From the NCBI RefSeq assembly GCF_000715075.1, contig NC_134087.1, positions 154,863,436-154,927,435 on the forward strand: a stretch of DNA of 64,000 nt, in the 5' to 3' direction. The stretch's first letter is position 1, and each line of letters starts with the position of its first letter. The notes beneath the pieces were generated by a model. That model had not been told where the DNA came from. It worked only from the letters and a program-made list of their open reading frames with translations, and searched no databases. Source of the DNA: Nicotiana tabacum. Its lineage: Eukaryota; Streptophyta; Magnoliopsida; Solanales; Solanaceae. The translations under genes and the position numbers were made by a program. Positions 41,641-52,688 of the stretch are shown piece by piece.

Positions 41641-43713
41641 ATGAGCACCACACAAAGCCCCTCATCCACAAGTACGGAAGAATTTCTATGTCAGCTTCAA
41701 ATGTGGTGGTATGATTTAGGCGAAGACGGTAAAAAATGGGTCGTCAAGCATTTGGGAAATGTCACGGACATTATGAAAGTTAAACCCCGTGATGATCTGA
41801 TTGCGGCGTTAGTAACTTTTTGGGACCCTGCTCACAAAGTTTTTCGTTTCTCTGACTTCGAGCTTACTCCTACATTAGAAGAGATAGCTGGATATGCTGG
41901 TTTTGACGGAAGTTTAAGAAATCAAAGCTTGATATTCACAAAGGCTCCTTCGGTAGATCGATTCTTCGGTCTTCTGAACATCAGCAGTCAAATCAGGAAA
42001 AGCAATGTCATCAATGGATGTTGTTCCTTCAACATTTTGTATTCAAGGTTTGGAAAATCAGATGGGTTCGAAATTCATGAGAAAGGCCTTACTAATAAGC
42101 AAAACAAAGACACTTGGCAGATGCACCGTCGATTTGCTTTCATGGTGGCTTTTCTAGGAGTCATGGTCTTCCCAAATAAAGAGCGAGCAATTGATATTCG
42201 CACCGCAAAAGTTGCGCAAATCCTCACCACTAAAGAAAATCACACCCTTGTCCCCATCATTCTATCAGATATTTATCGGGCTCTGACTTTATGTAAATCA
42301 GGAGCAACGGTCTTCGAAGGATGCAAAATTTTGTTGCAAATGTGGGTGATGGAGCATCTCCAACAACAGCCCAAGATCATACAATATGGGTCAAAAAATG
42401 ATAATTGCATCGAGAGCTATGAGGAAAGAACAAAAAATTATCAAGCTCCAGAAGGGATAGAAGCATGGGTATCTCATCTAAAGGCTTTAACGGCAAATCA
42501 AATTGAATGGACTCTGGGATGGCTCCCGATGAGGGAAGTAATACATATGTCAACCTCAAATAGTTATCTACTACTATTGGGATTAAGAAGCATTCAGCTG
42601 TATGCACCACTAAGAGTCTTAAGGCAACTAGGGAGATATCAAATAGTTCCTGATGATGAAGATTTGAGTATGCAAGTAATCGAATTACACCCAGAAGCCA
42701 CTATTCCCGAAGCTCTACTTCAGCAGATGTGGAATGGATGTCGATACTTGAAAAGTGATACTCAAGTCCCAGACACTACAAAGGGTGAGATGAATCCTGG
42801 ATATGCGAGGTGGTTCGAAAAACGGTCTCGCGTGGATGATGTACCAGAACCTGAGCTAAAAAGGCCAACAAAAAGACCCCATGTTCAAAACTTCAATGAT
42901 AAAATCCAAGAGCGGTTGATCTGGGGAGAAAAAGAAAAAGGGTACAAAGCAACTATCCATGCCCTAAAAGAAAATCTAAGAAGCCTCAGTTTGGAGAAAG
43001 ATTTGCAAGAACAAGAAGCCGAAGGCGAGAAAAAGAGTCTAGCTTGTGAGAATGAAAATCTTCATGCTCGATTCCAAAAAATGAAAAGAGTTTCTGAAAC
43101 GCCAAAGAGGAGCTGGAAGGATCAAAAAACCATCGCCAATCTCTTTGAAAGAATGCAAGATTATGATTTCATTCTTGCGGAAAATGAAAGGGCATTGAGC
43201 AAAGCAAAAGAAAAGATCCAACAATTAAACGAAGAAGCCAGATCTAACAAGGAACGCCAAGATAGGCAATCCTAAAAAGACAAGGCACAATTCAAGAAGG
43301 AAAAAGACTATTGGATGCGATCAGAAGACCAGCTTCGTGCACAACTAGAAGAGGCAAGAAGATGCAACAGAGAACACCAACAAGCAGACCTCGACAGGGA
43401 AAGAGCGCAAGCAAGATTAGAGCAGGCCAGACTCCGAGCTTTGTTAGAATCAGCTCTAGATCGTGATAACTGTGTCAGAGATATAGCCACCACTCATCAG
43501 CAGCAATTGCAAGACCAAGACCAACGTCTCCAAGGTTTTAGGGCACAAATCCACGACCTGGCAGTCTTCACATCTCAAAGTTATGTAAACTGCCAAGGAA
43601 TGGATTATGAAAGATTTACTGAGCATGCGCCCACTTTTGCTCGTCATCTAGCAATGGAGTTGGAAAGGATGTATCGTACGCTGGGAGGCCATCCGGGTCA
43701 AGCACCACATTGA
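41641..43713 (+). pseudogene. ORF1, plant-mobile-domain-like protein with coiled coil
   Basis: Extra ORF typical of Ogre elements, function unknown. I start at ATG 41641 (MSTTQSPSS), which follows a possible splice acceptor; the upstream in-frame ATG at 41608 lies in AT-rich leader. The frame covers 690 codons with one stop, TAA 43273 at codon 545, where CAA is likely ancestral. Residues 73-88 (FELTPTLEEIAGYAGF) and IILSDIYRAL near 205 resemble the plant mobile domain. Residues about 430-660 are charged, heptad-like coiled coil (LRALLESALDRD). No signal peptide or membrane segment is seen. The truncated 544-residue form is otherwise intact. A broken relative lies in element D. Confidence 0.85.
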
Positions 43714-44210
43714 GCAGACAATCCAATATTTGACAACAAAAATGGAAAGTGGGGCATGTTGTGAGATGTTATGAATTGTATCTTTTATTTAAGTGTGTGT
43801 GTTTTCAAGCCATTTTCTTAAAGTTTTCAAATGTAATTCCATATTTGTGTAATGAATAAAAATGATTGCCTTTGGTCCGAACTATGCAAGGTCTGATTCA
43901 TGTAAGAACATGATACGTAGGCAATCTCTCAGATTCGACCACCACGATAAAAGATATATATAATAAATAAAAATGAATGACAATAAAAATTTCAAGAAGG
44001 CTGGGACGACACAAGCAGCCGAGCAAATGCATAATAGAAAGTGATTATTTGTCTAAGAGCATTGCATCTCAACGTGCGATTATATATGTGTTAAACTCTC
44101 ACAACTAACAAGTTTGTCCATTTTCAGAATTCAAGCAGTTAGTTTCTCTAAAGAGTATACTGGCATATTATCACTATCACACAAGATCAAAAGGACCGAT
44201 ACCCGAAAGT
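43714..44210 (+). other. Spacer between ORF1 and gag, element A
   Basis: Noncoding; carries the two-stem motif at 43879-43925, as B does before its gag. No other feature seen. Confidence 0.65.
43879..43925 (+). other. Two-stem hairpin motif, copy A1
   Basis: CTATG pairs with CGTAG (one G-T); inner arms TCATGT and ACATGA enclose AAGA. About 285 bases before the gag start. Confidence 0.65.
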
Positions 44211-45898
44211 ATGTCTATCCTAGATATTGACACAGGTATGGAGATAGAAGAGATGGATGTCGGGAAAATGAAAGAAGATATGTTTAAGCTCAAGCAGCAA
44301 ATGGCTGAGATGTACCAAGCTTGGTCTACAGGACAGTTACCCCCATCTTGCCCAAATAACCCTGCTCCATCAATGACCCAAACTCAGGATAATATCACCA
44401 CTGAATTATCCCCAAGTTTCCCCATTTATCAACACTACCGAGGCACCACCTCTCAGACACCACAGTCTCTACCTCCAAAACCAGTTCCGTACTTTCCTCC
44501 ACCTATGACTCCTGTTTTCGTAGCACCGCCCCCTGCTACATTTCACAAATCTCCTAGCGAACCTACATTTCAGGCCCAGGACAACCAATATTACCCCCCG
44601 GAGCCCACCTTCAAAGCCTCCGAAATCAATTCAACTGCTCCTCGGTTTGATCTCCCGACGGAGGAAGAGGCGGAGGAGTTTTTAAGAAAGATGAAACTCC
44701 ATGATTATTCTGTTGTGGATCAATTAAAGAAGACCCCCGCTCAAATTTCATTGTTATCATTACTGATCCATTCAGAGGAACACCGTCTGGCGTTGATGAA
44801 AATCCTGAATGAAGCTCATGTTCCTGAAAAGATCTCTGTAAATCATTTGGGAAAAATAGCCAACAGAATCTTTGAGACAAACAGAATTACATTTGCTGAT
44901 GATGAATTACCTTTGGAAGGTACCGAGCACAACAGAGCTCTTTACCTCACCGTGAAATGTGAAAATTCCGTAGTAACCCGGGTATTGGTTGACAATGGGT
45001 CCAGTGCAAACATATGCCCTCTCTCCACTTTAAACAAATTAAAGATTAAAGAGGAGAGGATCCAGAAGAATAGTATCTGCATACGAGGATTTGACGGTGG
45101 AAGCAGAGATTCATTTGGCGACATAGTGTTGGAACTGACAATAGGGCCAGTTGAATTCACAATGGAATTCCAAGTGTTGGACATAACTGTTTCTTACAAC
45201 TTGTTGTTGGGTCGACCATGGATCCATGCTGCTAAAGCAGTCCCGTCAACACTACATCAGGCTGTCAAGTTCGAATGGGATCATCAAGAAATAGTCGTGC
45301 ATGGAGAAGAAAGTTTAAATGCTCACAACAGTACCATTGTATCGATCGAGGGAACAGAAAATGACCAGGGACCATGGGTATACCAAGTGACAAACACAGT
45401 GTCGATAGAGAAAATTTCAGAAGGGAAATACCTTCCGAATCCAAGGATATCCTCTGCATCAGTCATGGTAGCTTATGAAATGTTAAAGAATGGCTTTATA
45501 CCCGGCAAAGGTCTGGGCTTATCTCTGTAAGGAATTGTACAACCAGTATCTCTCCCCGAGAACTGGGGAACATTCGGTTTAGGGTTCATACCCACTGCCA
45601 ATGACGTGACAAGGGCTAGGAAGTTGAAACACCAAACATGGGTACTTCCAAAACCAGTCCCACATCTGTCAAAGTCTTTTGTCAAGACCGGCGCTAAAAA
45701 TCGCCCGATAACAACAAGTCCTAAATCCCGGGTCAATCCTGAGCAGGAATTAATTGAAAGATTCGAGAAATTGTTTAGTGATGTGAATATGTTGGAAAGC
45801 GGAGAAGGGTGTAGCAACGCAGAAGTTCAATTCGTTGGGCCAGAAACAAAGCTCAATAATTGGAAAGCCACTCCTCTCCCAATTCGAAAGGAGTCTTG
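44211..45898 (+). pseudogene. gag-pro: Capsid-less gag fused to aspartic protease
   Basis: Start ATG 44211 (MSILDIDTGMEIEEMDVGKM) opens an amphipathic gag N-terminus, then a proline-rich stretch to about residue 145. Instead of capsid and zinc knuckle, the frame passes at about residue 150 straight into EEAEEFLRKMKLHDYSVVDQ, the region before protease. Protease has VDNGSSANICPL (active Asp at residue 261) and LLLGRPWIHA. A glycine-rich G-patch-like NGFIPGKGLG follows, then stop TAA 45528. The same frame continues (GTFGLGFIPTAND) to the intron donor at 45898. The in-frame gag deletion is the main oddity: element B has the missing core. This copy cannot build particles by itself. Confidence 0.88.
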
Positions 45899-46081
45899 GT
45901 AGTTTATTTTTATTTTCTTTCAGTTTGTTTGGGTTATTTCAAGGTTGTAATCCCAAAGTTTGTCTTACAGTTGGTTTGAAGTGTGCAAAACCTTGTTATC
46001 TTTCATCATCCAATAAAAAGCAGTTTCCTTTTTATTATCATTCCTAATAACTTTCTTTTCTTTTTCTTCTTTTCTGTACAG
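45899..46081 (+). other. Spliceable intron between protease and RT
   Basis: Donor G|GTAGTT at 45899 and acceptor TTTCTGTACAG at 46081 bound 183 bases of T-rich sequence with in-frame stops. Removing them keeps frame: TG from the first exon plus T from the second completes one codon. Ogre elements are known to carry such an intron, thought to limit pol expression. Element B retains the counterpart. Confidence 0.75.
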
Positions 46082-49000
46082 TTCCTTTTACGCTGGCTCT
46101 AGTGATATGGCATGCATGAGGAATCCTCAGCCCAGTCTTAAAAATCAATCTGGTTTTTGAAATATTAATTCAAGAAATATATTGTGATTATGAATCAGAA
46201 TATGATGAAGATGAGGTTTTTGAAGAGATTAGTAAAGAGTTAATTCACTTTAAGGAAAAAATCAAACCTAACTTAAGTGATACCGAGGACATCAATATAG
46301 GGGACACGAGTAATGTCCGGGAAACTAAAATAAGTGTCCATATGGAACCAAAGATCCGAGGAGAGTTAATTAAAGCACTCATAGAATTCAAAGATGTTTT
46401 TGCATGGTCGTATGATGACATGCCGGGCCTGAGCACTGATTTGGTGGTCCACAAATTGCCCACCGATCCAATGGTGCCTCCTGTCAAACAGAGGCTGAGA
46501 AAATTCAAGCCTGACATGAGTATGAGAATTAAGGAAGAAATCACCAAACAATTGGAAGCAAAGGTCATTCGAGTCACTCGATATCCTGTTTGGTTGGCTA
46601 ATGTCGTTCCTGTGCCAAAGAAAGACGGCAAAATTAGAGTATGCGTCGACTATCGCAATCTCAACAAAGCAAGTCCAAAGGATAATTTCCCATTACCCAA
46701 TATCCATATTTTGATCGACAATTGTGCCAAGCATGATATAGGGTCTTTCGTGGATTGTTATGCCGGGTATCATCAAATTCTAATGGATGAAGAAGATGCA
46801 GAAAAGACGGCATTCATCACACCATGGGGAACTTATTGCTATCGGGTAATGCCATTCGATCTAAAGAACGCCGGAGCAACCTATATGAGAGCAATGACCA
46901 CAGTGTTTCATGATATGATACACAAGGAGATTGAGGTATACGTGGATGATGTGATCATAAAATCAAAGCATCAGGCCGACCACGTTGGGGATTTGAGGAA
47001 GTTCTTCTTAAGACTTCGCAGGTACAACCTCAAGCTTAACCCTGCCAAATGCGCATTTGGAGTTCCATCCGGAAAGTTGCTGGGATTCATAGTCAGTCGA
47101 CGAGGCATCGAGCTAGATCCGTCAAAGATTAAAGCCATTCAAGAACTGCCACCTCCAAAAAACAAAACTGAAGTAATGAGTTTGTTGGGGAGGTTAAATT
47201 ATATCAGCAGGTTTATTGCTCAGCTCACAACAACCTGTGAGCCAATTTTCAAATTGTTAAAAAAGGATGCTGCAGTCAAATGGACCGATGAGTGTCAAGA
47301 AGCGTTCGATAAAATAAAAGGGTACTTGTCAAACCCACCCGTGTTGGTCCTGCCAGAGCCAGGAAGACCTTTGATTCTTTACTTGACGGTTTTGGAAAAT
47401 TCATTTGGTTGTGTATTGGGGCAGCATGACCTCACTGGCAGAAAAGAACAGGCCATCTACTACCTTAGCAAGAAGTTCACAGCTTATGAGGTTAATTATA
47501 CTCATCTGGAAAAGACATGTTGCGCCCTAACATGGGTAGCTCAAAAATTGAAACACTATTTGTCATCCTACACTACTTACCTCATTTCTCGGTTGGATCC
47601 ATTGAAATACATTTTTCAAAAGCCTATGCCAACAGGAAGACTTGCAAAGTGGCAGATATTGCTCACAGAATTCGACATCATCTATGTGACTCGAACTGCA
47701 ATGAAGGCTCAAGCACTGGCCGATCATTTAGCCGAAAACCCGGTCGATGAGGAATATGAGCCATTGAAGACTTATTTTCCTGATGAAGAAACAATGCATA
47801 TCGACGAGGTGGAGCAAATTGAAAAGTTGGGCTGGAAACTTTTCTTTGATGGAGCCGCTAACATGAAAGGAGTTGGGATAGGAGCTGTAATCATTTCTGA
47901 AACAGGGCATCACTATCCTGTTACGGCTCAATTACGATTTTATTGCACCAATAATATGGCTGAATATGAAGCTTGCATTTTGGGGTTAAGGCTAGCTGCA
48001 GACATGGGTATCCGAGAAATCTTAGTCATGGGAGATTCAGATCTTTTGGTACATCAAATTCAAGGAGAATGGGAAACCCGAGACTTGAAGCTCATCCCAT
48101 ACCGGCAATGTCTACATGATCTTTGTCAACGATTTCAATCAGTGGAATTCCAACATATTCCAAGAATCCATAATGAGGTTGCCGATGCATTGGCTACCCT
48201 GGCATCAATGTTGCACCATCCGGACAAAGCTTATGTAGATCCAATACATATTCAAGTCCACGATCAGCACGCTTATTGCAATATGATTGAAGAAGAATTT
48301 GATGGTGAACCATGGTTCCACGACATCAAGGAGTATATCAGAATAGGGATATATCTCGCACAAGCCACAGGAGACCAAAAGAGGACCATTAGGCGATTGG
48401 AAAATGGATTCTTCTTAAGCGGAGGAGTTTTGTATAAAAGAACACCAGATCTTGGATTATTAAGATGCATAGATGCCAGACAAGCTACAACTGTCATGTC
48501 TGAAGTACATTCAGGAGTTTGCGAACCCCACATGAGTGGATATGTGTTGGCAAAGAAAATCCTCCGAGCTGGTTACTATTGGCTTACCATGGAGCGAGAT
48601 TGTATCAGTTTTGTGCGCAAATGTCATCAATGCCAAATACACGGAGATTTGATTCATTCTCCACCATCCGAGTTGCACACAATGTCGGCACCATGGCCCT
48701 TCGTTGCCTGGGGCATGGATGTGATTGGACCAATTGAGCCGGCAGCATCCAATGGGCACAAGTTCATTCTGGTAGTTATTGATTATTTTACCAAATGGGT
48801 TGAGGCCAAGACATTCAAATCAGTGACCAAGAAAGCTGTGGTAGATTTTGTCCACTCAAATATCATATGTCGATTCGGAATCCTGAAGGTGATCATCACA
48901 GATAACGGTGCTAATCTTAACAACAACTTAATGAAGGAAGTATGTCAACAGTTTAAGATTACACATCGCAACTCTACCCCATATCGGCCCAAGGCGAATG

Positions 49001-49560
49001 GAGCAGTAGAAGCAGCCAACAAAAACATAAAGAAGATACTTCGGAAAATGGTAGAAGGTTCAAAACAATGGCATGAAAAATTATCATTTGCATTATTGGG
49101 ATACCGCACTACTGTTCGCACTTCAGTAGGAGCCACTCCTTATTTGTTGGTATATGGCACTGAAGCAGTAATTCATGCGGAAGTTGAGATTCCTTCCCTT
49201 CGGATCATCGCCGAAGCAAAGATTGATGATGATTAATGGGTCAAAACCCGTCTAGAACAGTTAAACTTGATTGATGAAAAACGATTGACCGCAGTATGCC
49301 ATGGTCAATTATATCAAAGAAGAATAGAAAGAGCATACAACAAAAAAGTGCGTCCTCGGAAGTTTGAAGTAGGTCAGCATGTGCTGAAACGTATTCTTCC
49401 ACATCAGGTTGAAGCAAAAGGCAAATTTGCCCCGAATTGGCAAGGACCATTCATTTTGACCAGAGTATTATCGAATGGTGCACTATGCTTAACAGACATT
49501 GAAGGCAAGTGCATAGACATCGCGATCAATTCTGACGCGGTAAAAAGATATTATGCATGA
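46082..49560 (+). pseudogene. pol: Pol: RT, dual RNase H, integrase
   Basis: The second exon reads FYAGSSDMACMRNPQPS, then loses frame at a T run near 46155-46159 and is open from there to 49233. RT carries WLANVVPVPKKDGK, VDYRNLNKASPKDN and VYVDDVIIKS (YVDD 46938-46949); FGLKNAG is altered to FDLKNAG at 46858. The first RNase H (LILYLTVLENSFG) lacks the usual catalytic Asp. The second, archaeal-type one (47832-48240) keeps D, E, D, D in FFDGAAN, AEYEACI, GDSDLL and ADALATL. Integrase has H-H-C-C (48504-48640) and D, D-35-E (48718, 48901, 49009). TAA 49234 interrupts the C-terminal domain, which continues in the same frame to RYYA at 49557. Dual RNase H marks the Tat lineage. Confidence 0.93.
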
Positions 49561-49734
49561 TTTTTTGAAGGTTTGTATTTAGCATTATTTCGAAGATTGG
49601 AATGACAAAGGAAATTTATTCTGCTATCCGAAACACTATACACTTTGTTTCCCCTTTGAGCCATACTTGTTTCTTTCCTACCCTCTCTTGGAATCAATGA
49701 AAATCAAGTTCTAAAAAAAATCACTATTATCGGT

Positions 49735-49776
49735 GAACTACGTTTGACCTGATTCCTCAAAGAAGGATACGTAGGC
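49735..49776 (+). other. Two-stem hairpin motif, copy A2
   Basis: Outer arms CTACGT and ACGTAG; inner arms TCCT and AGGA. It begins 175 bases after the pol stop. Confidence 0.7.
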
Positions 49777-50060
49777 GCTTTACGGCTCGGTCATAAGGTG
49801 CACAATATACATAAAATGTGCACAAAAAGAAACATCAAGCGACCCCAATCAAGGAACTGGGGCAAGAATTGTATTGGAAACAAGAAAAGATTCCAAGAGT
49901 CGTAATTTTAAACACATACCAAAATTGTTTAGCTTTTCCATTTCTAACCCCATACCATAAAGACCTTTCGACCAATCTTAGAAAAATGCTAAGTCAAGCA
50001 AATGAAGATGGTTCATAACATTCTGCTACAAACAAGAAAAGAAAGTAAAAACGAGAGAGT

Positions 50061-50230
50061 CTTATAGGTGAAAACCCAAACGGGCACCATAAGGCGACGG
50101 AAGTTGAGAGAAAAGTAAAAATGAGAGAGTCTTATTGGTGAAAACCTTTGTAGGCACCATAAGGCGAAAAGGAAGTGAGAAATAAACAAATGAGGAAAGT
50201 TTATCAGTGAAAACTTTTTAAGACATTGCA
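50061..50230 (+). repeat. 70-base repeat with nine-pair hairpin, 2.5 units
   Basis: Units at 50061 and 50131 read CTTAT-N-GGTG, a loop with GAAAACC, then CACCATAAG: nine pairs with one bulged base. A third unit near 50198 is degenerate. Element B has a related single hairpin at 17185. Confidence 0.7.
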
Positions 50231-50894
50231 AGTCCAACAGGTCTGTGAAATGAGAAATGAAGTTGGGTTATGGAAATTTTGGCAAAAACAAAAATGAGAC
50301 AATTGAAAGGAGATTGATTAAAAGACTGGGTTGATTAATCCGAAATGCATACCCTGATCATTGGTGCCAGTAACTCCAATCAGATAAGTTTTCATTCTTG
50401 CTCCAACAGTCATCCAAAATTGGATTTTTCTTTTTATTCTATAATTGTCGAAATCAACGTGTTTCGTCACTAATAATCTTACTTTTCTAAAAGCTTTGAA
50501 ATAAGTTTTATTCCAAACAAATAAGAAGGAATGTCAAGGTATACTACCAAGATTCAAGTTTACATGATGCAAAATACGGCCACAAAAAGTGGAAGATAAA
50601 GGATATGGGTGTAAGAAAGGTGAAATCAAAAGTGGATCAGTAAAGTCAGAAGGGACATATGATTACAGTTAAAAGGGTTCGAAGGAAAACATACAGAGTG
50701 GAATCCTATAGTCAAGGATCAATGAGAAAGACAAAACAGTTTTTTCAACCATTCTAAGGCAATAAAGAGAAACGAAGAGAAGCATCACCATCGGCAAGAA
50801 TACCCCATTCAACCACCCGGTTTTAAACTAACGAAGTTTTCTTTGATTTAAAACAGGGGCAAATACAATATTTGTGTCAGGAAATACCTGATGA

Positions 50895-52655
50895 AGAAAT
50901 TAAAGAAGTCAGGCGTCCACCTGGAGAATAAGGACAAAGAATTAAAGAAGTCAGGCGTCCACCTAGAGAATGAGGATGAGAAAAGGAGAAGTCAGGCATC
51001 CACCTGGAGAATGAGGATGAGAAAAGGAGAAGTCAGGCGTCCACCTGGAGAATGAGGATGAGAAAAGGAGAAGTCAGGCGTCCACCTGGAGAATGAGGAT
51101 GAGAAAAAAGAAGTCAGGCGTCCACCTGGAGAATGAGGATGAGAAAAAGAAGTCAGGCGTCCACCTGGAGAATGAGGATGAAGAATTGAAGAAGTCAGGC
51201 GTCCACCTGGAGAATGAGGACAAAGAATTAAAGAAGTCAGGCGTCCACCTGGAGAATGAGGATGAGAAAAGGAGAAGTCAGGCGTCCACCTGGAGAATGA
51301 GGATGAGAAAAGGAGAAGTCAGGCGTCCACCAGGAGAATGAGGATGAAGTTAAAAAGAAGTCAGGCGTCCACCTGGAGAATGAGGATGAAGAATTGAAGA
51401 AGTCAGGCGTCCACCTGGAGAATGAGGAAGAATTAAAGAAGTCAGGCGTCCACCTGGAGAATGAGGATGACAAAAGGAGAAGTCAGGCGTCCACTTGGAG
51501 AATGAGGATGAGAAAAGGAGAAGTCAGGCGTCCACCTGGAGAATGAGGACAGAGAATTAAAGAAGTCAGGCGTCCACCTGGAGAATGAGGATGAAGAATT
51601 GAAGAAGTCAGGCGTCCACCTGGAGAATGAGGATGAGAATGGAAGAAGTCAGGCGTCCACCTGGAAAATGAGGATGAAAGAATTAAAGAAGTCGGGCGTC
51701 CACCTGGAGAATGAGGATAAAGAAATTAAAGAAGTCAGGAGTCCACCTGGAGAATGAGGATAAAGAAAGAAGAAGTCAGGCTTCCACCTGGAGAATGAGG
51801 ATGAGAATTAAAGAAGTCAGGCGTCCACCTGGAGAATGAGGATGAGAATTAAAGAAGTCAAGCGTCCACCTGGAGAATGAGGATGAGAATTAAAGAAGTC
51901 AGGCGTCCACCTGGAGAATGAGGATGAGAAAAAGAAGAAGTCGGGCGTCCACCTGGAGAATGAGGATGAGAATTAAAGAAGTCAGGCGTCCACCTGGAGA
52001 ATGAGGATGAGAATTAAAGAAGTCAGGCGTCCACCTGGAGAATGAGGATAAAGAAATTAAAGAAGTCAGGCGTCCACCTGGAGAATGAGGATAAAGAAAG
52101 AAGAAGTCAGGCGTCCACCTGGAGAATGAGGACAGAGAATTAAAGAAGTCAAGGCGTCCACCTGGAGAATGAGGATGAGAATTAAAGAAGTCAGGCGTCC
52201 ACCTGGAGAATGAGGATGAGAATTAAAGAAGTCAGGCGTCCACCTGGAGAACGAGGATAAGAAATTAAAGAAGTCAGGCGTCCACCTGGAGAATGAGGAC
52301 AAAGAATTAAAGAAGTCAGGCGTCCACCTGGAGAATGAGGATAAAGAAAAGAAGAAGTCAGGCGTCCACCTGGATAATGAGGATGAAGAATTAAAGAAGT
52401 CAGGCGTCCACCTGGAGAATGAGGATGAAAAAATTGAAGAAATCAGGCGTCCACCTGGAGAATGAGGATGAGAATTAAAGAAGTCAGGCGTCCACCTGGA
52501 GAATGAGGATGAAGAATTAAAGAAGTCAGGCGTCCACCTGGAGAATGAGGATAAAGAAATTGAAGAAATCAGGCGTCCACCTGGAGAATGAGGATGAAAA
52601 ATTGAAGAAGTCAGGCGTCCACCTGGAGAATGAGGATGAAGAAAGAAAAGAAACA
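50895..52655 (+). repeat. About 41-base tandem array, roughly 43 units
   Basis: A constant core of about 30 bases (GAAGTCAGGCGTCCACCTGG, then AGAATGAGGA) alternates with a variable 5-12 base purine-rich spacer (such as TGAGAATTAAA or TGAGAAAAG). TCAGG and CCTGG can pair weakly inside the core. Ogre elements commonly carry such arrays before the 3' LTR, and some have given rise to satellites. Frames reading KSGVHLENED are repeat artefacts. Confidence 0.93.
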
Positions 52656-52672
52656 GTCAAGGCACCCACCTG

Positions 52673-52688
52673 AAGAACGAGGGGCAGC
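52673..52688 (+). other. Polypurine tract of element A
   Basis: AAGAACGAGGGGCAGC directly precedes the 3' LTR start TGTGAGC. Confidence 0.8.

Larger units (their letters stand above)
49561..50894 (+). other. Element A 3' noncoding region before array
   Basis: Holds a two-stem motif (49735-49776) and two good copies of a 70-base repeat with a strong hairpin (50061-50230). The rest, to the array at 50895, parallels B in outline and shows no gene. Frames at 49818 and 50013 are not supported. Confidence 0.65.

Noticed and set aside
51093..51341. Open frame encoding repeated KSGVHLENED
   Set aside because: It follows the tandem repeat, exists only where unit lengths are multiples of three, and has no start context or conservation.
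50895..52655. CRISPR-like array of repeats with spacers
   Set aside because: Spacers are 5-12 bases and low complexity, the context is a plant retrotransposon, and there are no cas genes.
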